The notes beneath the pieces were generated by a model. It was given only the letters and a program-made list of their open reading frames with translations. It made no database searches and was not told the DNA's origin. A program made the position numbers and the translations under genes. A stretch of DNA of 29,964 bases from CAG-1031 sp964391735. Its GTDB lineage: Bacteria > Bacteroidota > Bacteroidia > Bacteroidales > Muribaculaceae. Location of the stretch: NCBI GenBank assembly GCA_964391735.1, contig CAYMNF010000021.1:1-29964 (forward strand). The letters run 5' to 3'. The number at the start of each line of letters is the position of its first letter. The stretch's first letter is position 1. Below, in pieces: positions 1-9,000 of the stretch.

Positions 1-549
1 AACTACCTCTCAGACCAAATCAAGGTTGAGTGCCCGAGCACCAGTGACCCCGAGTTTGACAAGGTTGAGAAACAGGTGCGTGAGCGCATCGCCCGCCTCA
101 TGGCCATCAAGGGTACCCAAAGCCCCGACCAGCTGCACAAGAAGTTGGGCCACGTAATCTGGGATCTGGTTGGTATGGGCCGCACCCTGCAAAGCCTCGT
201 CAAAGCTATTGACAAGATTGAGGAGGTTCGCAAAGAGTTCTACAGCGACCTGCGCATTGTCGGCTCAGCCGATGACCTCAACCCCGAGCTTGAAAAGGCT
301 CTGCGCCTTGAGGACTTCCTGGTGATGGCTAAGATGATGGCTATTGATGCACTGAACCGCAATGAGTCTTGCGGCGCACACTTCCGTGAGGAGTATCAGA
401 CACCCGACGGTGAGGCTGCCCGCAATGACAAGGACTACATGTATGTATCCTGCTGGAAGTATATGGGTGACAATGAGCGCCCCGTGCTGCTCAAAGAGCC
501 CCTCAACTACACCGAGATCAAGGTGCAGACCCGTAACTACAAGTCGTAA
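1..549 (+). CDS. frdA: Fumarate reductase / succinate dehydrogenase flavoprotein subunit, C-terminal part
   Basis: The reading frame is open from the first base, so this is the 3' end of a gene cut by the window edge; about 182 residues are present. It matches the C-terminal helical and capping part of the FAD-containing subunit of Bacteroidetes fumarate reductase (SdhA/FrdA type), including the ESCGAHFREE segment near residues 121-130 of this fragment and the closing KVQTRNYKS. The FAD-binding and most substrate-binding residues lie outside the window. The iron-sulfur subunit gene follows after 27 bases, so the two are co-transcribed. In anaerobic Bacteroidales this enzyme reduces fumarate to succinate at the inner membrane using quinol electrons. 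The fumarate reductase direction is assumed from lifestyle and cannot be read from this fragment. Confidence 0.93.
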   Translation, partial: NYLSDQIKVECPSTSDPEFDKVEKQVRERIARLMAIKGTQSPDQLHKKLGHVIWDLVGMGRTLQSLVKAIDKIEEVRKEFYSDLRIVGSADDLNPELEKALRLEDFLVMAKMMAIDALNRNESCGAHFREEYQTPDGEAARNDKDYMYVSCWKYMGDNERPVLLKEPLNYTEIKVQTRNYKS

Positions 550-576
550 ACCCAACTCTTACACACCGACATCAAA

Positions 577-1332
577 ATGGAAACAACAATCAATGTAAAC
601 CTGAAAATATGGCGTCAGCGTGGTCCTAAAGAGAAGGGTCACTTCGCCGACTATCGCGTTGAGAACGTCTCCACCGGCTCATCATTCCTTGAGATGCTTG
701 ACATGCTCAACCAGCAGCTTGTTGAGAAAGGCGAGGAGCCGATAGCGTTTGACTCAGACTGCCGTGAGGGTATCTGCGGCATGTGCTCGCTCTACATCAA
801 CGGACATCCCCACGGCCCCGTTCAGGGCATCACCACCTGCCAGCTGCACATGCGCAAGTTCCGCAACGAGGAGACCATCACCATCGAGCCCTGGCGCTCA
901 GCTGCGTTCCCCGTGATTCGCGACCTTATGGTTGACCGCAACGCCTTTGACAAGATTCAACAGGCCGGCGGCTATGTATCATTCAACTGCGGTGGCGCAC
1001 AGGATGCCAACAATATTCCCATCTCAAAGCATCTTGCTGACGAGGCCATGGACTCAGCAACCTGCATCGGTTGCGGTGCATGTGTCGCTGCTTGCAAAAA
1101 TGGCTCTGCAATGTTGTTTGTGGGTGCCAAGGTAAGCCAGTTTGCCTTGCTTCCCCAGGGACACCCCGAGCGTGTGCGTCGCGCATTGAAGATGGTACGC
1201 AAGATGGATGAACTGGGATTCGGCAACTGCACCAACACCGGTGCTTGCGCTGCCGAGTGCCCCAAGAACATCTCGCTGAGCAACATCGCCCGTCTCAACC
1301 GCGAGTTTGAACGCGCCAAATTCAAATCCTGA
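577..1332 (+). CDS. frdB: Fumarate reductase / succinate dehydrogenase iron-sulfur subunit
   Basis: A 251-residue electron-transfer subunit that links the flavoprotein to the membrane cytochrome b. The N-terminal plant-type ferredoxin domain carries the [2Fe-2S] motif CREGICGMC (about residues 62-70) with a further Cys near residue 88. The C-terminal domain has CIGCGACVAAC and a second cluster, CTNTGACAAEC followed by P, which bind the [4Fe-4S] and [3Fe-4S] centres. Length and motif order are normal for the family. It starts 27 bases after the flavoprotein gene and is followed within 25 bases by a strong terminator, so it is the last gene of the frd(C)AB operon. Confidence 0.95.
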   Translation: METTINVNLKIWRQRGPKEKGHFADYRVENVSTGSSFLEMLDMLNQQLVEKGEEPIAFDSDCREGICGMCSLYINGHPHGPVQGITTCQLHMRKFRNEETITIEPWRSAAFPVIRDLMVDRNAFDKIQQAGGYVSFNCGGAQDANNIPISKHLADEAMDSATCIGCGACVAACKNGSAMLFVGAKVSQFALLPQGHPERVRRALKMVRKMDELGFGNCTNTGACAAECPKNISLSNIARLNREFERAKFKS

Positions 1333-1355
1333 GGCTAACCCCTTAGACACCAACT

Positions 1356-1395
1356 AAAAGAAGCTGCCCGGAATCATCCCCGGGCAGCTTCTTTT
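1356..1395 (+). terminator. Rho-independent terminator after the fumarate reductase operon
   Basis: A perfect inverted repeat with 16-base arms (1356-1371 and 1380-1395) around an 8-base loop. The GC-rich core is AGCTGCCCGG, the outer arm is A-rich on the left, and a T-tract on the right gives the U-run. It lies 24 bases after the frdB stop codon. Confidence 0.93.
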
Positions 1396-1616
1396 TGTCG
1401 TATCCCTTCCCCCTGTAAATATAAGTACAACAGGATGTAATTACTTTGTATCAATAGATTATTACAAATTGAGATTTACCCATACTATCTACGTTTGGGT
1501 ATTTTCCCGGGGTTGGTAATTGTTTTGAGAATATTAATTATCAAGCAATTGGGTTTGCCCCGAACGTTGGAATGTTTCTGCTGTGGGCACACCGGGCGTG
1601 GTGATGTGATAAAATA

Positions 1617-1683
1617 AAAAAGACTGCTGAAAACGTCGAGCGAATCAAGAATCTTCGCAGCGAATCACATCAGCAGTCTTTTT
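1617..1683. terminator. Terminator-like stem serving lon, or the 3' end of a small RNA
   Basis: The arms AAAAAGACTGCTGA (1617-1630) and its exact complement (1670-1683) enclose a 39-base loop. Both sides carry A/T tracts, so the stem could end transcription on either strand. The loop contains two copies of GCGAATCA (1640-1647 and 1660-1667). Such a large loop is atypical of an intrinsic terminator unless the loop itself folds. Confidence 0.55.
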
Positions 1684-1686
1684 CAG

Positions 1687-1784
1687 AGGTCCGCGGCGCG
1701 GACAGGTTGCCGCCTCACCGAGGTGACCCACAGCGACCTCCAATGGGATAACAAATATAGCAAAAATATCTTTTAGTCCGGCAA
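1687..1784 (-). ncRNA. Candidate small RNA or structured lon 3' UTR
   Basis: On the minus strand, TATATTTG (complement of 1752-1759) preceded by TTG 22 bases upstream (complement of 1782-1784) resembles a Bacteroidota promoter. Directly downstream is a GC-rich stretch (about 1687-1742). In it GAGGTC can pair with a distal GACCTC, UCAC with GUGA around CUCG, and GUCCGC with GCGGAC around a three-base loop, before the terminator-like stem at 1617-1683. The 22-base spacing is at the long end for these promoters. No known RNA family was recognised with confidence. It may simply be the 3' untranslated region of lon. Confidence 0.35.
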
Positions 1785-1794
1785 TTTACCCTGT

Positions 1795-4194
1795 TCAGAC
1801 CTTATCGACAAGTGCGTGGGTCAGGACCTCGGCTACATTTTTGACGTAGGTAAAGGTCAGGCCTGTAAGGTAGTCGGCCTGCAGGTCCTCAATGTCAGGG
1901 CGATTATCCTCACTGAGGATTAGATGGCTGATGCCGGCGCGCTTGGCCGCCAACACCTTTTCCTTGATTCCGCCCACGGGCATCACCTTGCCGCGCAGAG
2001 TCAACTCGCCGGTCATGGCGGTGTCCTCGCGCACGGGTACACCGGTCAGCGCCGACACAATTGAGGTAGCCATGGTTATGCCGGCCGAAGGGCCATCCTT
2101 TGGTATCGCACCCTCAGGGACATGTATGTGCAAGGCCATGGTGTCAAACGTCTCCGGGTCAATGTTGTATTTTGAGGCGTTGGCCTTGACCCATTGCAGG
2201 GCAATAGTGGCAGATTCCTTCATCACGTCACCCAAGTTTCCGGTGAGGGTCAGCTTCTCAGATTTGGACTTCGCCTTTGATGTCTCTATGAAGAGAATTT
2301 CACCGCCCACGGCAGTCCATGCAAGGCCGGTAGCCACGCCCGGGAGTCGGTCATACCCGGCACGTTCAGGGAGCCGTTTCTCGGGCCCCAACAGCTCACG
2401 CACCAGTTCGGGTGTTACAGTTACGTTCCCTTCATTGCCGCGCATACGGCGTAGGAGGACCTTGCGGATAACCGACAAAATCTGTTTCTCCAATTGGCGC
2501 ACCCCGCTCTCAGCTGTATAACGGTTTATGATTAGGCGCAGGGCCTCGTCATCAAATGAAATAGTCTCTGCGGGAATCCCATTGGCTTCCAAGGCACGTT
2601 TAACAAGGTGCCGTTTGGCAATCTCAAGTTTCTCCTCAGGCAGGTATCCTGACATCTCCACAATCTCCATGCGGTCAATCAGTGGGGCCGGGACGCCGTT
2701 CAGGGTATTGGCTGTAACCATAAACATTACGTGCGACAGGTCATAATCCACATCGACATAATTGTCATGAAAACGGCAGTTCTGTTCAGGGTCAAGCACC
2801 TCGAGAAGGGCCGCTGAGGGGTCACCCTTGTAGTCATTGCCGATTTTGTCAACCTCGTCAAGCAGCAGCAGGGGGTTGCGGGTACCCGCGCGGCGCATGG
2901 CATCCACAATGCGCCCGGGCATTGAGCCTATGTATGTGCGGCGGTGTCCGCGTATCTCGGCCTCGTCATGCAATCCTCCCAACGACACACGTTGGTATTC
3001 TCGGCCCAGTGCTTTGGCCACCGTTCGGCCCAGCGAGGTCTTCCCCACACCAGGGGCGCCCACAAGACAAATTATCGGCGCGTGTCCGTCAGGGTTTTGC
3101 ATGGTCACGGCAATCTGCTCAAGCATGCGCTCTTTGACCTTTTCCAGGCCAAAATGGTCCTCGTTCAACGCCTCCTGGGCAGCCTCAAAGTCTTTGTTAA
3201 GGGTGGTGGTGTTGCTCCAAGGCAACTCAAGGAGGGTCTGCAAATAGGTATATTGCGTGGCGTATTCAGGTTGCGAGGGGTTCCAGCGCGACAGTTTGCG
3301 CAACTCGCGCTCAAAGATCTTGGCAACCTCAGGTGGGAAGCCGGCGCGTGCGCTGCGGGCCTCCAGCTCGCGCACGTCATCGTCCCCGTCGCCGTCCAAC
3401 TCGTGGCGAATCTGGTCCATCTGCTGGCGCAAAAATACCTCCCGCTGCGAGGCCTCGATTTGTTTCATGGTCTTGCGCTGGATCTCCTCCATAATGGTGG
3501 CAAGACTTCCCTTGGTGTTAAGGTGTGAGAGCAACACAAATGCACGTTCCTTGAAGATGGCTATGCTTAGCATGTCATACTTCTCAGTCGTGGTGAAGGG
3601 GCCCATGCAGGCTATAAAGTTGATAACCTCCATGGGATCTTGCATCTGCTCAATGTTGGCTACCATCCCCATGGGAGCATCTCCGGCATTCTCGAGCAGT
3701 TTCTTTGTGGTGTTCTTTATGCGCATAACCAAGGCGGCAAACTCACGGTCGGTCTCTGAGGGGTATACCTCAGTTTTCATGTAGACTTTGGCCGTCATAA
3801 ACTTTTCACCGGGCGTAACCTCCTCAATAATAACCGGGTCATTAGCCTTGATTAAGGCCGTTTGGGTGCCGTCGGGCAGCTCAAGCACTTTAATCACCTG
3901 CGCCGTCACGCCTATATTGTAGATGTCATTCTGCGATGCCGGGTTGTCATTCTCGGGATCGAGCTGGCATACCACACCAATGGCCGTATTGTTCTCCTCA
4001 GCATAATGTGCCACTGCGCGGGCACCCTCGCGGGTTAGCTCTATGGGCAGAACCAACCCCGGGAACATCAACATGTCACGCGTCACCAACAGGGGTAATG
4101 CCTGCAGGTCTACGGTTTGTGGTTCCTTAATATTTATCTCGTCGCGCTCAATCCTTATGAAGGATGCCGGCGAATTATTATTCTTTTGTGCCAT
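1795..4194 (-). CDS. lon: ATP-dependent Lon protease
   Basis: A 799-residue cytoplasmic AAA+ serine protease (family S16) that degrades misfolded and regulatory proteins. In order it has an N-terminal substrate-binding Lon domain (about 30-230), a coiled-coil linker (about 240-330), an AAA+ module with Walker A GAPGVGKT at 379-386 and Walker B LLLLDEVDK ending at 450, and a C-terminal protease domain. The catalytic Ser703 lies in PKDGPSAG and Lys746 in GGIKEK, the same 43-residue separation as in E. coli Lon. Full length is typical. It has a promoter-like element 38-45 bases upstream and lies downstream of aroB on the same strand, so it may be transcribed both alone and by readthrough. Confidence 0.97.
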   Translation of the reverse strand: MAQKNNNSPASFIRIERDEINIKEPQTVDLQALPLLVTRDMLMFPGLVLPIELTREGARAVAHYAEENNTAIGVVCQLDPENDNPASQNDIYNIGVTAQVIKVLELPDGTQTALIKANDPVIIEEVTPGEKFMTAKVYMKTEVYPSETDREFAALVMRIKNTTKKLLENAGDAPMGMVANIEQMQDPMEVINFIACMGPFTTTEKYDMLSIAIFKERAFVLLSHLNTKGSLATIMEEIQRKTMKQIEASQREVFLRQQMDQIRHELDGDGDDDVRELEARSARAGFPPEVAKIFERELRKLSRWNPSQPEYATQYTYLQTLLELPWSNTTTLNKDFEAAQEALNEDHFGLEKVKERMLEQIAVTMQNPDGHAPIICLVGAPGVGKTSLGRTVAKALGREYQRVSLGGLHDEAEIRGHRRTYIGSMPGRIVDAMRRAGTRNPLLLLDEVDKIGNDYKGDPSAALLEVLDPEQNCRFHDNYVDVDYDLSHVMFMVTANTLNGVPAPLIDRMEIVEMSGYLPEEKLEIAKRHLVKRALEANGIPAETISFDDEALRLIINRYTAESGVRQLEKQILSVIRKVLLRRMRGNEGNVTVTPELVRELLGPEKRLPERAGYDRLPGVATGLAWTAVGGEILFIETSKAKSKSEKLTLTGNLGDVMKESATIALQWVKANASKYNIDPETFDTMALHIHVPEGAIPKDGPSAGITMATSIVSALTGVPVREDTAMTGELTLRGKVMPVGGIKEKVLAAKRAGISHLILSEDNRPDIEDLQADYLTGLTFTYVKNVAEVLTHALVDKV

Positions 4195-4231
4195 AATAAA
4201 TTCTTAAAGTGTAAAGCCACTTTGGGGCATG

Positions 4232-4239
4232 CAAAGTTA
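4232..4239 (-). promoter_or_regulatory. Probable lon promoter, -7 element
   Basis: On the minus strand this reads TAACTTTG, a match to the Bacteroidota TAnnTTTG element, 38 bases before the lon start codon. No clear -33 TTG box is seen at the expected distance. No heat-shock type operator was recognised. Confidence 0.5.
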
Positions 4240-4277
4240 CAATAAAAAGATGATTTTACCTTGAGGGGGAACGGTAA

Positions 4278-5318
4278 TTACCCCAGTCGGTCACGCGCAA
4301 TGTCCAGGGCGGTGATGATGTCAGCCCGGTCGGCTGTCCTGTTTATAACCGGTTGCCCAACCTCTTTCAGCAAGGTAAAGTTTGGCAAGCCGTTTGTGTC
4401 ATTCTTTTTGTCATGCCCCATCAGCTCCAGAATGCGGTCATACTCTTTGCATCCAACGGGCATCGGGCCAAAGATATTGCGCACAAGGGTGCACAGGGTT
4501 GCCAACTGCTCGGTAGGGAATCCTTCATTAAGGGTTGACAGCACCGTCTCCACCACCAATCCCCAGGCCACGGCATAACCGTGGGGCACAGGGGCAGACT
4601 TCTCGAGACACACCTCCTCGATTGCGTGTCCGACCGTGTGGCCATAGTTTAAGCATTTTCTCAGGCCGGTCTCGGTCGGGTCCTCCTCAACGATACGCTG
4701 TTTTACAGCTACGGATTGCTCTATCAGCTGAAGAAACTCTTCCCCGGAGGGGTTAAAATCCTCCAAGGCGGCAATCTTATGCCAATGTTCTGGAGAATCT
4801 ATCAGGCTGTGCTTTATCATTTCGCCCAGTCCTGAGCGTAATTCCTCACTGCTGAGGGTGGCCAACAAAATGTTGTCAATGATAACCGCACGGGGAGGTG
4901 CAAAAAAGCCTATCTCATTCTTCAGCCCGTTGTAATTCACGGCGGTTTTTCCGCCCACGGCGGCGTCCACGGCCCCCAACAAAGTCGTCGGGACGTTAAT
5001 GTGCGGGATTCCGCGCTTATAAGCCGCGGCGCAGAATCCGCCCAAGTCGGTGACCAGCCCCCCGCCGACACACACCATCACCCATTTGCGTGTTACCTTT
5101 GCCGCCTCCATAGCATCCCAAACCTCGCGTGCAGTCTCAAGGGTCTTGGCCTCCTCGCCGGTGCATATAACATATCCCGGATATTTTTGCAGCGGCAGAA
5201 GCCCGGAGGTGTTTGTGTCAGATACCACAAAGATTCCAGCCGGTTGCAGCCTGGCAATCTCTTGTTCCAGAGCTTGCATAGCCCCGCCGTGGGTAAATAT
5301 CATCCTTTCAGAGGTCAT
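4278..5318 (-). CDS. aroB: 3-dehydroquinate synthase
   Basis: A 346-residue enzyme of the shikimate pathway. It converts DAHP to 3-dehydroquinate in the cytoplasm using NAD+ and a divalent metal. The nucleotide-binding GGGLVTDLGGF lies at 85-95, followed by the family motifs VDAAVGGKTAVNY and GLGEMIKH (Glu166, metal ligand). GHTVGHA (from residue 226) and a downstream PHGYAVAWG supply His ligands. Length is normal. Its ATG overlaps the TGA of the upstream HAD gene by four bases, which indicates translational coupling. No functional link between the two is known; this appears to be simple operon packing. Confidence 0.95.
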   Translation of the reverse strand: MTSERMIFTHGGAMQALEQEIARLQPAGIFVVSDTNTSGLLPLQKYPGYVICTGEEAKTLETAREVWDAMEAAKVTRKWVMVCVGGGLVTDLGGFCAAAYKRGIPHINVPTTLLGAVDAAVGGKTAVNYNGLKNEIGFFAPPRAVIIDNILLATLSSEELRSGLGEMIKHSLIDSPEHWHKIAALEDFNPSGEEFLQLIEQSVAVKQRIVEEDPTETGLRKCLNYGHTVGHAIEEVCLEKSAPVPHGYAVAWGLVVETVLSTLNEGFPTEQLATLCTLVRNIFGPMPVGCKEYDRILELMGHDKKNDTNGLPNFTLLKEVGQPVINRTADRADIITALDIARDRLG

Positions 5319-5980
5319 AATCTGAAGGCTTCAAGCAGTTCAGGGAGCGCCTCGGCAAACTCAGGCATGGAGCCGAACACCACATCGGCCCCGGCCTCCA
5401 GCAAAGCACTTGCCGGGATGGGCCCGGTATTGACGGCTACAGTAAAAGCGCCGCTGTCATGCCCGGCACGTACGCCCAAGGGCGCATTCTCAATCACCAT
5501 TGCCTGAGCGGGCCACACCTGTGCCAAAAACATGGCTGACAGAAAGGGCTCCGGGTTGGGCTTGCCGTTGAGAACATCGCGGGCTGTGATGCGCATTGTC
5601 GGGTCAAAAGCTCCCGGGAAGTCCCGGTCAAGTCTGTTCAACAATGAGTTTTGGGCTGAGCCCGTCACCAATACACGACTTATGCCGGCACGCGCAAGCT
5701 CGTCAAGCATACGTTTTGCCCCGGGCATGGGGTCAACGGGTGGCAGCCGGTTGAAGTATTGGGTCTTCAGGTGGTACAGGCGCTCGGTCTCCTCAGGGGT
5801 TGCCTGCGGGTTGTAGATGCGTATGGTGTCGCGGCCGGTGCGTCCCTCGTGCATAAAGAAGTCATTCTCGCCGTATCGCCACCCTTGTTCATCAGCCAAC
5901 CGTTTCCAGGCCGCCGAGTGGCGCGGCATAGAGTCATACAGCGTGCCGTCCATGTCAATGAGGGCTGCACGTATGCGCAT
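5315..5980 (-). CDS. HAD-superfamily hydrolase, beta-phosphoglucomutase-like
   Basis: A 221-residue phosphatase or phosphomutase-like protein of HAD subfamily I. Motif I is ALIDMDGT with nucleophile Asp9 and Asp11, the cap contains the EGRTG segment, motif II is LVTGSAQ, motif III lies in GKPNPEPF, and motif IV is VIENAPLGV. The substrate cannot be read from the sequence; sugar phosphates are typical. The frame stays open upstream to 6172, into the end of the AsmA-like gene. I chose the ATG at 5980 because homologues begin two to five residues before the DMDG motif. A GTG at 6037 is an alternative. The stop overlaps the aroB start by four bases. Confidence 0.85.
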   Translation of the reverse strand: MRIRAALIDMDGTLYDSMPRHSAAWKRLADEQGWRYGENDFFMHEGRTGRDTIRIYNPQATPEETERLYHLKTQYFNRLPPVDPMPGAKRMLDELARAGISRVLVTGSAQNSLLNRLDRDFPGAFDPTMRITARDVLNGKPNPEPFLSAMFLAQVWPAQAMVIENAPLGVRAGHDSGAFTVAVNTGPIPASALLEAGADVVFGSMPEFAEALPELLEAFRL

Positions 5981-6053
5981 GCGCACATTGCCGGTACGTT
6001 GCCGCCAGGCGTGACAATTCTCTGTAAACCTGTTCACGATACCGATGCCTTTA

Positions 6054-9000
6054 TTACCTCTTCTTTTTGTTTGCGGGAGCGGTCTGCGGGAACACCGGAA
6101 CAATTTCAGGCGGTTTGGGCAACAGACCCTCGTTGATGAAGAGCAGGGAGTCGGCAGCGCTGATGGTGTCATCGGGTGCGTAGTCGTCCCGCTTCAGGGC
6201 TGCCGCGTTCATCGTTTGGCCCGAGGTGCCTGAGTGCAGTTGCAGGCGTTCCTTGGCCTTCGTCACCCCGCGACGGAAGACGTTGTCAATTTGCTCAATA
6301 AGGTTGATGCGGGTACTGTCATTGAGGGTAATCTGTTGGGCAACCTTCTCAGACTTCACCTTTGCGCCTCCAAGCCTTATCTTCATCTTGTCGGGATTAC
6401 CCGATATGTTGATGCCGAACTTGAACGGTATGGGTGACTTCAGTACCGAGACATGGTATTTATAGTTCAAATCCATGTCGTTTGAGCCCATAACACCCAG
6501 CCGGTAGCGGTCAACGTCAAAAATAAAGGGGAAAAGCTCCATTATGCTGTTCTTCACCACCAACTTCACACTCATGTGGTCAATGATATTGTGGTTTTTG
6601 CGTTTGAACAGCAACCACTTCCCGATTTTGCGGAAAGTCTGTGCGTCAAGCAGCTTCAGTGAGTCACCCTCCAGGGCTACGGTTGCCGCCAGGGTGGGAA
6701 TCTTCAGGTCCATATTCGGTGCCAAGTCGGTGGTGGCGGCTATTGAGCCGTTGATAATGCCGTCGACATCCTTAAGCAGGGGCATCACAGTGTCCAGACT
6801 TGGGAACAGTTCCAGAAATCGCGCAATGTGGAAATCGTGCACACGCACACCGAAGGCAAAGCTCAGCGAGTCGGCACGCAACCCCTGGTACAGAGCGTTG
6901 ACATCAATGCCCCCCATCTTTGTCTTGGCACGCAGGTCACGCAGGTTTATTGCCCCGTCATAAATCTCGGCGCTACCACGCATGGTGTTGAAAAGGAAGT
7001 TCTCATACACCACATATTTTGCCGACAGGCGAATGTTTCCCTGCAGATTGGTGGGGATAAGCAGGGGTCCCGCCTCAGTCGGGTCGGCAACCATGGTTAT
7101 CGCTTTCTGCATGGCATCATCATTCTCAAAGTCAGGCAGAGACATTCCCCCGTTTTGGGCCTGCTTTTCGGCGAACGCCGCCCCGGCAAACGCCGCGGCT
7201 GCCAGCTCGTTGACATCAATAGTGTCGCTGACAATGCTCATTGCCAGGCGCAGGGGTTGACGCCCGCTGCGCGATGTCAGCGCACGGGTGAGGTTGCTCA
7301 GGGTGCCGTTGACGGTGAAGTCGCTGCGCCCGCCGCGATAGCGGGTGTTCTTGATAATGATGCTGTCATTATTAAACCGCATATCCAGGTTTGTCAGCTC
7401 GTTGCGAATGGGGAAATACGGTGTCATCAGGCGCGCTTTCCGGGCGTTTATGTGTCCCGAGGCATTCCATTTGCGCAACAAGGACCGAGTGTCATTATCT
7501 ACGCCAAAATCCACATGGGTACTACCGTCATCAACAGCCTGTCGGCGTTTGCCGTGTTTCCTGGCCATCTCCTTAATCTCAGTCTCCGACAGGTTGGGAT
7601 ACAGTCGTTTGAGCGAGTCGATACGTGCCTGCATGCGCCCGCCCGTTTTGGCCATCTGCGGGTGGAAAATCACCGACACCAGGGGCTCCCTCAGTGAGAG
7701 GCGGTTGAGCCGGTCGGCATAACGGATGCGTTGGGCGTTCATGTCCACAGCCATTTGCGGCACACGTGCCTGGTCCTGAAAACGCTTCAGCGAGGCATTG
7801 GCATGGACATCGCGCAGACGCAGGATGGTGGTGTCCGGCAGGGCAGCAGCCCCGGTGGCAAACGGGTTTGCCGGTTGCTCAATGGCCATCAGGTTCAGGC
7901 GTCCGATTATCATTGAGGCACCAAGGGGTGTGATAATATCCTTGTTGGCTGATTGTGCCACATTACGCATCCCGGCGCCTAACTTTATGTTACCGCCCTT
8001 CAGCGACATCCCCGTCATGTTACCGGTGACGGTGTCAATCTTTATCGAGGCTGTCAACAGTGAGTCGGCAACCACTGAGCTGCGCACAAACTTGTTGGCA
8101 GTACCCAGATCCATATCCACTTTACGCATCCACACATTCAGGCCCATCTCAGGCATGTCAACGCGCAGGTTGTGCAGCGAGGCCTCACCCTCAAGGCGCA
8201 GGCGGTGGAAGTTTTCACGGGTCAGATAGCTCTGGCACCCCTCAAAAAGCGCATCAGCTATCAGTTTGCCCGATATCTGCAAACCCATGTTTGATGTCAG
8301 GGCCTTGGGTAATTTGGCCAAATCCACTGTGCCGCGCATATTCCCTTGCACGCGCGGGTCGGTAAACATTTGGGTGGCATTGCCGGACAAGGTAAAGGAG
8401 ACACCCTCACCTGAGGCATAGAGGTTGTGCAGCGAAATGGTTGAGAGGTCCGGGCGCGCATCATCAATATGTCCCGACAAATCCATTGACAGAGCTGTCA
8501 GATGCAATTTTTCATAATCGACCGAACCTTTTGGCACGTTAATAGTAAAGTTAAGTGGAGGGAGGGAGTTATTGGCCGGCACGTAGGGGCGATACAACGA
8601 GGCCGTCACACCCACTTTCAGGTCGTTGCGCACCTTGGCCAACTCGCCGCGCATGCTTTGGGGAATAATGGATATAAACTCGTTGATAGCCACCTGTGGC
8701 ATCTTGATGTTGAAGCGGTTAACAGACAGCTGTTTCTCAAAATCAATGACCGCATCCGTCACTGTCGTGATGTTGTTGATGCCCGCGCGGAATTGCCTCA
8801 ACTCTACACGATAGGGCTCTTGACGCTTCCACAGGATGTCTCCCCCGGCCCCTAAGCGCAAGCCGTCAATGGTAATTGAGCCGATTTCGGCCCCCGCGTC
8901 GGCATCCATCTTGAAACGGTATGTGGGAGCCTTTTCCCCGCTTATGGTTGATGGTTGCAGGGTTATGTGGGTGTCAATGTTGTCACTGAGGCTGACATAC

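Larger units (their letters stand above)
1400..1794. other. 395-base gene-free gap with strong secondary structure
   Basis: No convincing reading frame lies here. The left half is AT-rich and contains a possible plus-strand promoter (TTG at 1469-1471, 18 bases, TACGTTTG at 1490-1497) and paired segments CGGGG...CCCCG and AATTG...CAATT around 1507-1562. The right half holds a 14-base perfect inverted repeat (1617-1630 with 1670-1683), a GC-rich hairpin with 6-base arms GTCCGC and GCGGAC, and a minus-strand promoter-like element at 1752-1784. It separates two convergent genes, frdB and lon, so some of this structure must terminate lon. A small RNA on either strand is possible. Confidence 0.6.

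Noticed and set aside
1687..1742. Resemblance of GGCAACC in the lon 3' region to the SAM-I riboswitch core
   Set aside because: Only one short motif agrees. The other S-box helices and the position upstream of a methionine gene are missing; it lies downstream of lon.
2944..3528. Long plus-strand frames opposite lon
   Set aside because: Codon-complement shadows of lon; the lon motifs run uninterrupted through the region.
6828..7697. A 289-residue plus-strand frame opposite the AsmA-like gene
   Set aside because: It is antisense to a long, well-supported coding region, has no promoter or ribosome site of its own, and its translation resembles no family.
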